Assembly: GCA_947283485.1 (NCBI GenBank)
Contig: CAMYOU010000013.1
Location: 1-33,008, forward strand
From: an uncultured Peptostreptococcaceae bacterium
GTDB taxonomy: Bacteria; Bacillota; Clostridia; Tissierellales; Peptoniphilaceae
Length of the DNA: 33,008 nt
Direction of reading: 5' to 3'
Part shown: positions 8,269-16,861 of the stretch, one piece after another
Layout of the letters: each line of letters opens with the position of its first letter
How positions within the stretch are numbered: the first letter of the stretch is position 1
Made by a program: the position numbers and the translations under genes
The notes under the pieces: model-generated
Seen by the model: the letters and a program-made list of their open reading frames with translations, nothing else
Databases searched by the model: none
What the model was told of the DNA's origin: nothing

Positions 8269-10098
8269 ATGGGAAAAATTATCGGAATTGACTTAGGTAC
8301 CACCAACTCTGCCGTCGCGGTTATGGAAGGCGGCAAACCCACGATTATCACGAATACGGAAGGCAATCGCACGACGCCGTCGATTGTCGCATTTACGAAG
8401 AACGGCGAGCGCATCGTCGGGGAAACGGCAAAGAGACAGGCGATCACGAACCCGGATCGCACGATCTCGTCGATTAAGCGTGAAATGGGAACGAGCTATC
8501 GCAAGTCCATTGACGGCAAGGAATACAGCCCCGAGGACATCAGTGCGATGATTCTGCAAAAACTAAAGAGCGATGTCGAGAGTTATCTCGGCGAAACTGT
8601 CACGGAAGCGGTCATCACCGTTCCGGCATATTTTACGGACGCACAGAGACAGGCGACGAAAGACGCAGGGCGCATTGCAGGTCTTGATGTCAAGAGAATC
8701 ATCAACGAGCCGACTGCGGCGGCACTCGCATATGGCATGGACAAGGAACACGACCAATCGAAGATCATGGTCTTCGACCTTGGCGGCGGTACGTTCGACG
8801 TATCGATCCTCGAAGTCGGTGACGGCGTCTTCGAGGTTCTCGCAACGCGCGGCAACAACCGTCTCGGCGGCGATGACTTCGACAAACGCCTGATGGACTA
8901 TATCGCGGAAGAATTTAAGAAAGAAAACGGCGTGGATCTCACGAAGGACTCCACGGCAATGCAAAGACTCAAGGACGCGGCTGAGAAAGCGAAGAAAGAA
9001 CTCTCCACCACGATGAGTTCCAATGTCAATCTGCCGTTCATCACGGCGGTCGACGGCAATCCCGTCCACCTCAATATGGACATCACCCGCTCGAAATTCG
9101 AGTCCCTCACGCAAGACCTCGTCGAAGCAACGATCAAGCCGGTCCGTGAAGCATTAAACGATGCAGGGCTCAAGGCGAGCGACATTGACAAAGTCCTCCT
9201 CGTCGGCGGCTCGACCCGTATCCCCGCCGTTCAGGAAGAAGTCAAGAAACTCATCGGCAAAGACGCACAGAAGGACATCAACCCGGACGAATGCGTCGCC
9301 ATGGGTGCGGCAATCCAAGGCGGCGTCCTTGCGGGCGAAGTAAAAGACCTGCTCCTTCTCGACGTTACCCCGCTTTCCCTCGGACTGGAGACTTTGGGCG
9401 GCGTCACCACGCGCCTCATCGAGCGCAATACGACGATCCCGACCAAGAAATCGCAAGTCTTCACGACGGCGGCGGACGGACAGACTTCCGTCGACATCCA
9501 CGTCCTACAGGGCGAACGCGAAATGGCGGCCGACAATACCACGCTCGGACGTTTCCAACTCGACGGCATCGCACCGGCACCGCGCGGCATTCCGCAGATC
9601 GAAGTCACCTTTGACATCGACGCGAACGGCATCGTAAACGTCAGCGCGAAGGACAAAGGCACGGGACGCGAGCAACACATCACCATCACCGCCTCCAACA
9701 AACTTTCCGACGACGAGATCGAGAAGAAAGTCAAAGAAGCGGAGATGCACGCCGAGGAAGATAAGAAACGCAAGGAAGTCATCGAGGCGCGCAACAACGC
9801 GGAGAGCATGGTCTACCAGACCGAGAAATCTCTCAAAGACCTCGGCGACAAAGTCACCGCCGATGAAAAATGCGAGATCGAAGACAAGATCGCGGACGCG
9901 AAGAATGCCATCGCAGGCGACGATCTCGATCGCATCAAGAAGACGACCGACGCACTCACCGAGGCGTTCTATAAAGTCAGCGGCAGACTCTATGAAGACA
10001 AAGGGAATGCACAAGGCGCAGATGCAGGCGCACAGAACCCGAACGAAGACGTCGTCGACGCGGACTACGAAGTCGTCGACGAAGACGAAAACAAATAA
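8269..10098 (+). CDS. dnaK: Chaperone protein DnaK (Hsp70)
   Basis: DnaK is an ATP-driven chaperone that folds and protects proteins in the cytoplasm. The 609-residue product has the complete Hsp70 layout: phosphate loop MGKIIGIDLGTTNSAVAV, VPAYFTDAQRQATKDAG, the second loop VFDLGGGTFDVS, adenosine loop VLLVGGSTRIPAV, the linker KDLLLLDVTPLSLG, the substrate-binding domain, and a helical lid ending in an acidic tail (VVDADYEVVDEDENK). ATG 8269 is 8 nt from AGGAGG; the upstream TTG is too close to it. It ends the hrcA-grpE-dnaK unit. dnaJ does not follow here but lies about 7 kb downstream. Confidence 0.99.
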   Translation: MGKIIGIDLGTTNSAVAVMEGGKPTIITNTEGNRTTPSIVAFTKNGERIVGETAKRQAITNPDRTISSIKREMGTSYRKSIDGKEYSPEDISAMILQKLKSDVESYLGETVTEAVITVPAYFTDAQRQATKDAGRIAGLDVKRIINEPTAAALAYGMDKEHDQSKIMVFDLGGGTFDVSILEVGDGVFEVLATRGNNRLGGDDFDKRLMDYIAEEFKKENGVDLTKDSTAMQRLKDAAEKAKKELSTTMSSNVNLPFITAVDGNPVHLNMDITRSKFESLTQDLVEATIKPVREALNDAGLKASDIDKVLLVGGSTRIPAVQEEVKKLIGKDAQKDINPDECVAMGAAIQGGVLAGEVKDLLLLDVTPLSLGLETLGGVTTRLIERNTTIPTKKSQVFTTAADGQTSVDIHVLQGEREMAADNTTLGRFQLDGIAPAPRGIPQIEVTFDIDANGIVNVSAKDKGTGREQHITITASNKLSDDEIEKKVKEAEMHAEEDKKRKEVIEARNNAESMVYQTEKSLKDLGDKVTADEKCEIEDKIADAKNAIAGDDLDRIKKTTDALTEAFYKVSGRLYEDKGNAQGADAGAQNPNEDVVDADYEVVDEDENK

Positions 10099-10107
10099 AG
10101 AGCATAG

Positions 10108-10141
10108 AAACGGCGTTGCCCGCAAAGCGCGCCGTTTTTTT
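10108..10141 (+). terminator. Terminator after dnaK
   Basis: AAACGGCG (10108-10115) pairs with CGCCGTTT (10130-10137) and runs into seven T. It separates the heat-shock operon from the glycine cleavage operon. Confidence 0.88.
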
Positions 10142-10226
10142 GTACCCGAACGGAGGCTGCCTCTTTGCCGTCCTTCTCAAAGCTAGAAATTCTAAGATCC
10201 CACGCGCAACTTTGTTTCCGATGGGG

Positions 10227-10232
10227 TATACT
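10227..10232 (+). promoter_or_regulatory. -10 box of the glycine cleavage operon
   Basis: TATACT lies 23 nt before the gcvT start codon. No good -35 is seen 17 bp upstream. If used, the leader is only about 16 nt, which leaves no room for a glycine riboswitch. Confidence 0.5.
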
Positions 10233-10254
10233 AAGAACAAAGGAGGCTATCATC

Positions 10255-11328
10255 ATGAAAAGAACACCTCTCTATGAAGAACATGTACGGCTCGGTGCGA
10301 AGATGAGCGAGTACGCGGGCTACGAAATGCCGATCGAATACGCGGGACTCGTCGCGGAGCATCACGCCGTACGCAAGGATGCGGGCGTCTTCGACGTCTC
10401 GCACATGGGCGAATTTGTCGTGCGAGGAAAAGACGCGGCGCGTTTTGTCGACTATGTCGTGACGGGGAAGGCGAGCAAACTTGCGACAGGCGCGATTCTC
10501 TACACCTTTTTCTTAAACGACCGCGGCGGGGTCGTGGACGACTTGCTCGTCTATCGCGAGGGCGAGGATGCGTATCTCTTCGTCGTCAACGCCGCAAATC
10601 TGGAGAAAGATTTTCGCCATCTTGAGGGACTCACGGAAGGCTTTGACCTCGAACTGCAAAATATTTCGGACGCAGTCGGACAAGTGGCACTTCAGGGACC
10701 GAATGCGGAAAAATTCCTAGCGAAATGTACGGACTACGATCTTCAGAGCATCAAGCCGTTTCATTTTGCACACGGCGTGGAGATTGCGGGCGAGCCGTGT
10801 CTTGTAAGCCGCACGGGGTATACGGGCGAGGACGGCTTTGAGATCTATACGAAAGGCGATGTGAAGAAGATCTGGCGCGCGCTTATCGATGTCGGCGTCA
10901 CACCGGTCGGTCTCGGCGCACGCGACACGCTCCGTTTTGAAGCGGGACTGCCGCTCTACGGGAATGAACTCGGCGAGGACATCACGCCGCTCGAGGCGGG
11001 ACTCGGCTTTTTTGTGAAACTCGACAAGGACGATTTTGTCGGGAAGGATGCGCTCGTTCGTCAAAAAGAAGCGGGCGTTCCGCGCGCACTGGCGGGGATT
11101 GAACTTACGGGTCGCGGGATGCTTCGGCACGGTTTTGTCGTGAAGAAAGACGGACGCGAGATCGGCACGATCACGACGGGCTATCTCTCGCCGACGCTCG
11201 GGAAAGTCATCGCGAATGCGCTCATCGAGGCGGACGCGAAAAAACTCGGCGCAACAGTTGAGATCGAGACGAAACGCAAGACGCTCGAGGGCGTCATCAT
11301 CGATAAGAGATTTTTGAGGAAAAAATAA
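10255..11328 (+). CDS. gcvT: Glycine cleavage system T protein (aminomethyltransferase)
   Basis: GcvT moves the methylene carbon from aminomethyl-lipoyl H protein to tetrahydrofolate, releasing ammonia. The 357-residue product shows the family landmarks KRTPLYEEHVRLGAKMSEYAGYEMP, the SHMGEF motif, LVSRTGYTGEDGFEIY and LGARDTLRFEAGLPLYG with the conserved Asp of ARDTLR. ATG 10255 is chosen because AGGAGG stands 8 nt upstream; an open frame extends 30 codons further with no ribosome site. It is the first gene of a compact five-gene operon encoding the complete glycine cleavage complex, which makes or consumes glycine with CO2, ammonia and methylene-THF. Confidence 0.97.
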   Translation: MKRTPLYEEHVRLGAKMSEYAGYEMPIEYAGLVAEHHAVRKDAGVFDVSHMGEFVVRGKDAARFVDYVVTGKASKLATGAILYTFFLNDRGGVVDDLLVYREGEDAYLFVVNAANLEKDFRHLEGLTEGFDLELQNISDAVGQVALQGPNAEKFLAKCTDYDLQSIKPFHFAHGVEIAGEPCLVSRTGYTGEDGFEIYTKGDVKKIWRALIDVGVTPVGLGARDTLRFEAGLPLYGNELGEDITPLEAGLGFFVKLDKDDFVGKDALVRQKEAGVPRALAGIELTGRGMLRHGFVVKKDGREIGTITTGYLSPTLGKVIANALIEADAKKLGATVEIETKRKTLEGVIIDKRFLRKK

Positions 11329-11338
11329 GGAGGACAAG

Positions 11339-11704
11339 ATGGACAAATTATTTACGAAAGAACATGAATGGGTCGTCGTCGAGGACGGCATCGCCACCAT
11401 CGGCGTCACGGACTACGCGCAGAAGAAACTCGGCGAGATCGTCTATGTGGAACTCCCCGAGGAGGGCGACGAGATCGAAGCGGGCGACAGTGTGGCAAGC
11501 CTCGAGAGCGTCAAGGCGGCGAGCGACATCTATGCGCCGATTTCGGGCGAGGTCACGGAAGTGAACGAGGCACTCGAGGACGAACCGGGACTTGTGAACT
11601 CCGACGCGGAGACGACATGGATCGTCAAGATGACGGTTGCCGACGAGTCGGAACTCGACGATCTCATGGACGAGAAAGCCTATCTCGAGCTCATCGAGGA
11701 ATAG
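11339..11704 (+). CDS. gcvH: Glycine cleavage system H protein (lipoyl carrier)
   Basis: GcvH carries the lipoyl arm that shuttles the aminomethyl group between P, T and L proteins. The 121-residue protein is of normal length, begins with FTKEHEWV, and has the lipoylation motif SLESVKAASDIYAP with K59 as the modified lysine. It ends with the usual DEKAYLELIEE. An AAGGAGG site precedes the ATG, 10 nt after the gcvT stop. No lipoate ligase or synthase gene is in this window, so lipoylation must depend on genes elsewhere. Confidence 0.98.
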   Translation: MDKLFTKEHEWVVVEDGIATIGVTDYAQKKLGEIVYVELPEEGDEIEAGDSVASLESVKAASDIYAPISGEVTEVNEALEDEPGLVNSDAETTWIVKMTVADESELDDLMDEKAYLELIEE

Positions 11705-11707
11705 ACC

Positions 11708-13027
11708 ATGCATCCGTATATTCCGTCGACCCCCGAAGATCGGAAGGCAATGCTTGAGACTGTCGGGGCCCGCAATATCGAAGCACTCTTCTCGGATATT
11801 CCGGAAGCGGTGCGCTATGAAAAACCGCTCGCGCTCGACCCGGGCATGAGCGAACAGGAAATCGGGGCGTATTTTGACGCGCGTGCTGAGGAGAACGACG
11901 CTGTAAAGCCATGCTTCCTCGGCGGCGGCTCCTATGACCATCTCATTCCGTCCGTCGTGGGACATATGACTGGGATCAGCGAGTTCTATACATCCTATAC
12001 GCCCTATCAACCCGAGATTTCGCAGGGCACGCTCCAGATGCTCTTTGAATATCAGACGATGATCGCGGATCTTTCGGGTATGGACGTTGCGAACGCATCG
12101 ATGTACGACGGCGGCACGGCACTCATGGAAGCGGCGATGCTCGCGACCACGGTCGGGAAGAAAAAGAAAATCGTCGTCTCCGAGGGCGTTTTCTCGTCCT
12201 CGCGCGAGATTCTCAAAACCTATGCCCACGCACGCGGCATCGAGATCGTGGAGATTCCCATGAAAGACGGCATCACGGATCTCGAGGCGACGGATGCGCT
12301 CTATACCGACGACGCGGCGGGCCTCATCGTCCAATCGCCCAATCGACTCGGGTTTCTCGAGGACATCGCGGCATATGAACCCATTGCCCATCGCAACAAA
12401 AAAGCGAGCCTCATCGTGAGCGCGGATCCGTGGACGCTCGGCACGCTCAAGAGACCCGGCGATCTCGGCGCGGACATCTATGTCGGTGAGGGACAGAGCC
12501 TCGGTCTCGGCATGAATTTCGGCGGACCGTATCTCGGAATTTTGGCGGTGAAAGAACCGTATCTGCGCAAAATGCCGGGCAGACTCGTCGGCGAAACGGT
12601 CGACATGGACGGGAAACGCGCCTTTGTCCTCACGCTCTCTGCGCGCGAGCAACACATCAGGCGCGAAAAAGCGACGAGCAATATCTGCTCCAACGAAGGA
12701 CTTATGACCCTCGCGGCATCGGTCTATCTCGCCCTCATCGGCAAGAATCTTAGAAAAGCGAATCTCATGGCGATTGCCAAGGCGCATAGACTCTACGAGG
12801 CGATCCTTGCGATTCCGGGTTTTGAGAAAGTCTCGGACGCGGATTTCTTCTCGGAATTTGCAGTGCGCACGAAAGGCGCGAAAGAACTGCAGGCAAAACT
12901 CTACGACGCGGGTTTCCACGCGGGGCTCTATGCGGGCGACGACATGGTGACCTTTGCCGTCACCGAAGCGCGCACGGACGAAGAAATCGACGCGCTCATC
13001 GAGGCAATCGGAGGTGTATCGGCATGA
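11708..13027 (+). CDS. gcvPA: Glycine dehydrogenase (decarboxylating) subunit 1
   Basis: This is the N-terminal half of the split P protein found in Bacillota and archaea. With GcvPB it decarboxylates glycine using PLP. The 439-residue protein starts with MHPYIPSTPEDRKAML and contains FLGGGSYDH, the YTPYQPEISQGTLQMLFEYQTMI segment and the glycine-rich GEGQSLGLGMNFGGPYLGIL, all typical of subunit 1. It begins 3 nt after gcvH and overlaps gcvPB by 4 nt, which fits coupled translation of an obligate partner. It lacks the PLP lysine, as expected, since that is in subunit 2. Confidence 0.97.
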   Translation: MHPYIPSTPEDRKAMLETVGARNIEALFSDIPEAVRYEKPLALDPGMSEQEIGAYFDARAEENDAVKPCFLGGGSYDHLIPSVVGHMTGISEFYTSYTPYQPEISQGTLQMLFEYQTMIADLSGMDVANASMYDGGTALMEAAMLATTVGKKKKIVVSEGVFSSSREILKTYAHARGIEIVEIPMKDGITDLEATDALYTDDAAGLIVQSPNRLGFLEDIAAYEPIAHRNKKASLIVSADPWTLGTLKRPGDLGADIYVGEGQSLGLGMNFGGPYLGILAVKEPYLRKMPGRLVGETVDMDGKRAFVLTLSAREQHIRREKATSNICSNEGLMTLAASVYLALIGKNLRKANLMAIAKAHRLYEAILAIPGFEKVSDADFFSEFAVRTKGAKELQAKLYDAGFHAGLYAGDDMVTFAVTEARTDEEIDALIEAIGGVSA

Positions 13028-14475
13028 TGGATTACAACAAAATGCTCTTTGACCTGAGCGTTCCCGGACGCGCGGGCTATGTGCTTCCGCCGATGGAAGA
13101 ATCGTCTTCCGCCGCGGACTACATCGATCCTAAATATCTAAGTGACGAGGAACTGCGTCTTCCCGAGATCTCCGAGGTCGATGTCGTGAGACATTACACC
13201 AATCTCGCAAATAAGAATTTCGGCGTCGACACGGGCATGTATCCGCTCGGCAGTTGCACGATGAAATACAATCCCAAGATCAACGAAGACGTTGCGGCGA
13301 AGAAAGAATTTACGAAGCTTCACCCCCTGCAGGACGAGCGCAGTGTGCAGGGAGCCCTGAAGATTATGCAAAAACTCGAACACGCACTCGCCGAGATCAG
13401 CGGTATGGATGCGATCACACTCCAACCTGCGGCAGGCGCACACGGCGAAATCACGGGGATTCTCCTCATCCGTGCGTATCACGAATCGCGTGGCGAAGGT
13501 GACAAGCGCACGAAGATCATCATTCCGGATTCCGCACACGGCACCAATCCCGCGACTTCGACGATGGCGGGTTATGAGATCGTCGAGATCAAGTCGAACG
13601 ACGAGGGTCTCGTCGATGTCGACGCGCTCAAACGGGCGGTCGGCGACGATACGGCGGGTCTCATGCTCACGAATCCCAATACGCTCGGACTCTTTGAGAA
13701 ACACATTCTCGAGATTGCGAAGATCGTGCACGACGCGGGCGGTCTCCTCTATTACGACGGCGCGAACGCGAACGCGATCCTCGGACACGCGCGTCCCGGC
13801 GATATGGGTTTTGACATCTGTCACTTCAATGTGCACAAGACCTTTTCCACGCCGCACGGCGGAGGCGGCCCCGGCGGCGGACCGGTCGGCGTCAAGGCCT
13901 TCCTCGCGGACTTCCTGCCCGGCGATCGCATCGTCGGAGACGAGGTGCTCCATCTCGAACCGGCCAAACATTCCATCGGGCGGGTCAAGGATTTTCACGG
14001 CCATTTCGGCATTTACTTGAGGGCACTCGCCTTTATCCTCACCATGGGCGGCGAGGGACTCACGGATTGTGCGCGTATGTCGGTATTAAATGCCAACTAC
14101 CTGCGCAAACGTCTCGAGGAGGCGTACGAAGTCGCCTATAATGTCGTCAACAAACACGAGGTCATTCTCGCGGGGCTCAAAGACGCACCGGAGGGCATTC
14201 ACACGCTCGACGTGGCAAAACGTCTCATCGACAAAGGCTATCATCCGCCGACCGTGTATTTTCCGCTCGTCGTCCCGGAAGCCATCATGATCGAACCTGC
14301 GGAGAGCGAATCCAAGGAAACGCTCGACGAGTTTGCGGACGCGATGCTCGAGATCGCAAGAGAAGCGCGCGAGAACCCGGAACTTCTCAAAGAAGCACCG
14401 CATCACACGCCCGTACGCAGACCCGACGAAACCAAAGCGGCACGTGATCTCGTGCTCACCATGGTACGGGAATGA
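13024..14475 (+). CDS. gcvPB: Glycine dehydrogenase (decarboxylating) subunit 2
   Basis: This is the PLP-binding half of the split P protein. The 483-residue product has the family signatures GMYPLGSCTMKYNPK, PAAGAHGE, PDSAHGTNPAT, and the PLP-lysine motif HFNVHKTFSTPHGGGGPGGG with K272 as the Schiff-base lysine. The start at 13024 overlaps the gcvPA stop (ATGATG; the second ATG at 13027 is possible) and follows GGAGG at about 9 nt. Its stop overlaps the start of lpdA in the same way. Confidence 0.97.
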   Translation: MMDYNKMLFDLSVPGRAGYVLPPMEESSSAADYIDPKYLSDEELRLPEISEVDVVRHYTNLANKNFGVDTGMYPLGSCTMKYNPKINEDVAAKKEFTKLHPLQDERSVQGALKIMQKLEHALAEISGMDAITLQPAAGAHGEITGILLIRAYHESRGEGDKRTKIIIPDSAHGTNPATSTMAGYEIVEIKSNDEGLVDVDALKRAVGDDTAGLMLTNPNTLGLFEKHILEIAKIVHDAGGLLYYDGANANAILGHARPGDMGFDICHFNVHKTFSTPHGGGGPGGGPVGVKAFLADFLPGDRIVGDEVLHLEPAKHSIGRVKDFHGHFGIYLRALAFILTMGGEGLTDCARMSVLNANYLRKRLEEAYEVAYNVVNKHEVILAGLKDAPEGIHTLDVAKRLIDKGYHPPTVYFPLVVPEAIMIEPAESESKETLDEFADAMLEIAREARENPELLKEAPHHTPVRRPDETKAARDLVLTMVRE

Positions 14476-15833
14476 TGCGCGTCGGGATCATCGGCGCGGG
14501 ACCCGGCGGATACGAAGCCGCCATCCGCGCGGCACAACTCGGCATGGAAGTGTGGCTCTTTGAGGAACGCGAACTCGGCGGCACTTGTCTCAATTGCGGG
14601 TGCATTCCGACGAAAGCCCTTTGGCAAGCCGGCAGGGTGAAAAAGACCGTGGAGGAGGCGGGAACGTTCGGCATCGATGCGACAGAACCGACCGTCGACT
14701 CCGCGCGTCTCTACGATCGCATGGACGAGGTCGTGACGACGCTCCGCGGCGGGATCGAGGAACTCCTGCGCGATCGCGTGACCGTCGTGTCTGCGCGTGC
14801 CTCGCTCAATGTGGATGCGAACATCGTGGCGGACGGGAAAATCTACGAAGTGGATCGCGTGCTCCTTGCGAGCGGATCGCAACCCGTGCGCCTGCCGATC
14901 GCGGGCGGTGAACTCGCATGGACGAGCGACGAACTTTTACATTCGCGCGAAATCCCGGAGAGACTCGTCGTCATCGGCGGCGGTGTCATCGGACTCGAGT
15001 TCGCGTCGATCTACGCCGCACTCGGGAGCAAAGTGACCGTCGTCACCGACTATCTCCTGCCGCAAGCGGACGCGTGGATGATAAAACGCCTACGTCCTCA
15101 TCTCAAGAAGCAGGGCATCACCATCGAGGCGGATTATCTCGTCGAATCGATTGAACGTGCGGGCGAGGAGATGAGCGTGCACGCCAAACATATAAAGAAA
15201 GAGAAGACTCTCACCGTCACGGCGAAACGTGTCCTCATGGCGACGGGAAGACGCCCCGCCACCGAGGGCATGGGTCTCGAAACGGCAGGCATCGAATGCA
15301 CGCGCGGCATCGAAGTCGATGCAAGTTTCAAGACCGCGCACGACAAAGTCTACGCCGTCGGCGATTGTGTACGCGGCAACACCATGCTCGCGCACGTCGC
15401 GTCGAGTCAGGCGATTTCCGTCGTGGAGACTTGGGCGGGGAAAGCGCACGAGAAAAATCTCGCGCTCATTCCCTCGACCGTCTTTCTCTATCCGGAACTC
15501 GCGTGGGTCGGCATGAGCGAGGAGGAAGTCAAAAAGCAGGACATTCCCTATCGCAGCGAAACCTTCCCCATGGCGGCGAACGGCAAAGCCCTCACGCTCG
15601 GAGAAACCGCAGGCGTCGTGAAAGTCATCGCACGCGAGGACGACGGCAAACTTCTCGGCGTCCACGTCTTCGGGGCGCACGCGGGCGATCTTATTGCCTC
15701 CGTGACCCCCGTGATGGCACGCGGCGGGAACGTCGACGATTTTCTCACGGCGATTACCGCGCATCCGTCGCTCGGCGAAGCCCTGAGCGAAGCCATGGAA
15801 AAATTCCGCGGCAGTGCGATCCACGCACGCTAG
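14472..15833 (+). CDS. lpdA: Dihydrolipoyl dehydrogenase (L protein of glycine cleavage)
   Basis: The enzyme re-oxidises dihydrolipoyl-H protein with NAD+. The 453-residue flavoprotein has the FAD-binding GIIGAGPGGYEAAIRAAQLG, the redox motif GGTCLNCGCIPTK (C39 and C44 as the active disulfide), the NAD-binding VVIGGGVIGLEFASIYAALG, the second FAD motif VYAVGDC, and the C-terminal HPSLGEALSEA with the catalytic His-Glu pair. An extra cysteine, C42, lies inside the redox loop where Val is more common. It has no N-terminal lipoyl domain. It overlaps the gcvPB stop by 4 nt and closes the operon, so it is most likely the dedicated L protein. Confidence 0.95.
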   Translation: MMRVGIIGAGPGGYEAAIRAAQLGMEVWLFEERELGGTCLNCGCIPTKALWQAGRVKKTVEEAGTFGIDATEPTVDSARLYDRMDEVVTTLRGGIEELLRDRVTVVSARASLNVDANIVADGKIYEVDRVLLASGSQPVRLPIAGGELAWTSDELLHSREIPERLVVIGGGVIGLEFASIYAALGSKVTVVTDYLLPQADAWMIKRLRPHLKKQGITIEADYLVESIERAGEEMSVHAKHIKKEKTLTVTAKRVLMATGRRPATEGMGLETAGIECTRGIEVDASFKTAHDKVYAVGDCVRGNTMLAHVASSQAISVVETWAGKAHEKNLALIPSTVFLYPELAWVGMSEEEVKKQDIPYRSETFPMAANGKALTLGETAGVVKVIAREDDGKLLGVHVFGAHAGDLIASVTPVMARGGNVDDFLTAITAHPSLGEALSEAMEKFRGSAIHAR

Positions 15834-15861
15834 TGCTTTTGGCAAAGATGATTTTTTGAAA

Positions 15862-15890
15862 AAGGTCGGAATGGATTCCGATCTTTTTTT
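15862..15890 (+). terminator. Terminator of the glycine cleavage operon
   Basis: AGGTCGGAA and TTCCGATCT pair around TGGA (one G-U pair) and are followed by a run of T. Confidence 0.85.
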
Positions 15891-15900
15891 GTGGGGATGT

Positions 15901-15930
15901 TTGAAAGTGGACGACTTGGGTATCTATAGA
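15901..15930 (+). promoter_or_regulatory. Probable promoter of the small protein-ferritin operon
   Basis: TTGAAA (15901-15906) and TATAGA (15925-15930) are 18 bp apart. The spacer contains CTTGGGTATCTA, a sequence similar to TTTGGGTATCTA at about 5399-5410. Confidence 0.45.
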
Positions 15931-15959
15931 GCGTACAGGTTTAGAATGGAGTCGTGACT

Positions 15960-16232
15960 ATGAAAGACGTACTACTCATACACCGTATGGACGAGAGCAA
16001 TCGAATACGACGCATGCACTTTGTCACCGACGCGGGGATTCATGACCGTGCGGATCAAATCCTCGGCTTAATCGACCAAGTGAATCTCTTGGAAGAAGAT
16101 CTCATTTTTCTCAAAGACGGCTTCACCGTTCGCTTGACGAGGGAAGACATTCCGCGCGTCTTGCGCCTTGTGCTTGCGGCGGGGATCGATGTTTATAACG
16201 TCTACGAAGTCTATGAACTCTATGAATCATAA
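15960..16232 (+). CDS. Small protein of unknown function upstream of ferritin
   Basis: The 90-residue product begins MKDVLLIHRMDESNRIRRMHF. It has no signal peptide, membrane helix or cysteine, and its C-terminus is tyrosine-rich and repetitive (VYNVYEVYELYES). The ATG at 15960 is 8 nt from GGAG; the in-frame GTG at 15954 is too close. It ends 13 nt before the ferritin start, so the two are very likely co-transcribed. I recognise no family. A role with ferritin, such as iron handling or oxidative stress, is only inferred from position. Confidence 0.7.
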   Translation: MKDVLLIHRMDESNRIRRMHFVTDAGIHDRADQILGLIDQVNLLEEDLIFLKDGFTVRLTREDIPRVLRLVLAAGIDVYNVYEVYELYES

Positions 16233-16245
16233 AGGAGGAAAAGAT

Positions 16246-16719
16246 ATGTACAAGAAAATTGAAGGTCAAATGAATTTTGAAATTGAAAGCGCGTACATCT
16301 ATTTGGCGATGGCATCCTATCTCAAACACGAAGGTTATGACGGCATGAGCCATTTCATGATGGAGCAGGCAAAAGAAGAGATGGAACATGCGATGAAATT
16401 CTACGAATTTCTAAACGATGTCGGCGAACACGTCGTCTTCGCAGCCGTTCCCGCACCGCAAGTCGAATACAAGAACGTGCTTGACGTCTTCAAGAGCGCA
16501 TTCGAACACGAAAAAGAAGTCACCCGTCGCATCCACGAACTCTACTGGGCAGCGGAAGAAAAGAAGAATCTTCCCGCAATGCGCCTTCTCGACTGGTACG
16601 TACACGAACAAGTCGAAGAGGAAGCCAATTTTGACGATATCGTCACCAAACTCGAACGCGCACACGAGAACTTTGGCGCACTCTATATCCTCGATCAAGC
16701 GCTCGGACGTCGCGAATAA
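16246..16719 (+). CDS. Ferritin (non-haem, iron-storage ferroxidase)
   Basis: Ferritin oxidises Fe(II) and stores the mineral inside a 24-subunit shell. The 157-residue protein has the four-helix ferritin pattern: NFEIESAYIYLAMASYL in helix A (E12), QAKEEMEHAMKFYEFLNDVG in helix B (E45 and H48), an acidic helix C with E89, and HEQVEEEANF in helix D (Q122, E125). These residues match the ferroxidase ligands of bacterial ferritins by spacing. The ATG at 16246 is 7 nt from a perfect AGGAGG. It lies in a two-gene unit ended by a terminator. No Fur box was recognised. Confidence 0.94.
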   Translation: MYKKIEGQMNFEIESAYIYLAMASYLKHEGYDGMSHFMMEQAKEEMEHAMKFYEFLNDVGEHVVFAAVPAPQVEYKNVLDVFKSAFEHEKEVTRRIHELYWAAEEKKNLPAMRLLDWYVHEQVEEEANFDDIVTKLERAHENFGALYILDQALGRRE

Positions 16720-16730
16720 TCGAAACAAAA

Positions 16731-16756
16731 AGAGAGGGCAAGACCCTCTTTTTTTT
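16731..16756 (+). terminator. Terminator after ferritin
   Basis: AGAGGG and CCCTCT pair around CAAGA, followed by a run of eight T. Confidence 0.85.
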
Positions 16757-16795
16757 GATCTTTTTTCATTTGGGATACCCTTTTCCCAAGCTTTG

Positions 16796-16804
16796 TGATA
16801 TAAT
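16796..16804 (+). promoter_or_regulatory. Extended -10 promoter of the HPr-family gene
   Basis: TGATATAAT is a perfect extended -10 box; a -35 is not evident. The leader of about 50 nt contains a small CGGG/CCCG hairpin. Confidence 0.6.
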
Positions 16805-16861
16805 CAATGCATCGTACGGGAATGAACCCGCACCGGAGAAAATAAAAAGGGGGAAGTCGTC

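Noticed and set aside
10142..10254. A glycine riboswitch before gcvT
   Set aside because: Expected because many gcv operons have one, but the conserved core is not seen, and the likely -10 at 10227 leaves only about 16 nt of leader.
11348..12919. A 523-codon minus-strand frame across gcvH and gcvPA
   Set aside because: Same codon-bias effect; the sense genes are certain and the antisense product is Arg/His/Glu-rich without motifs.
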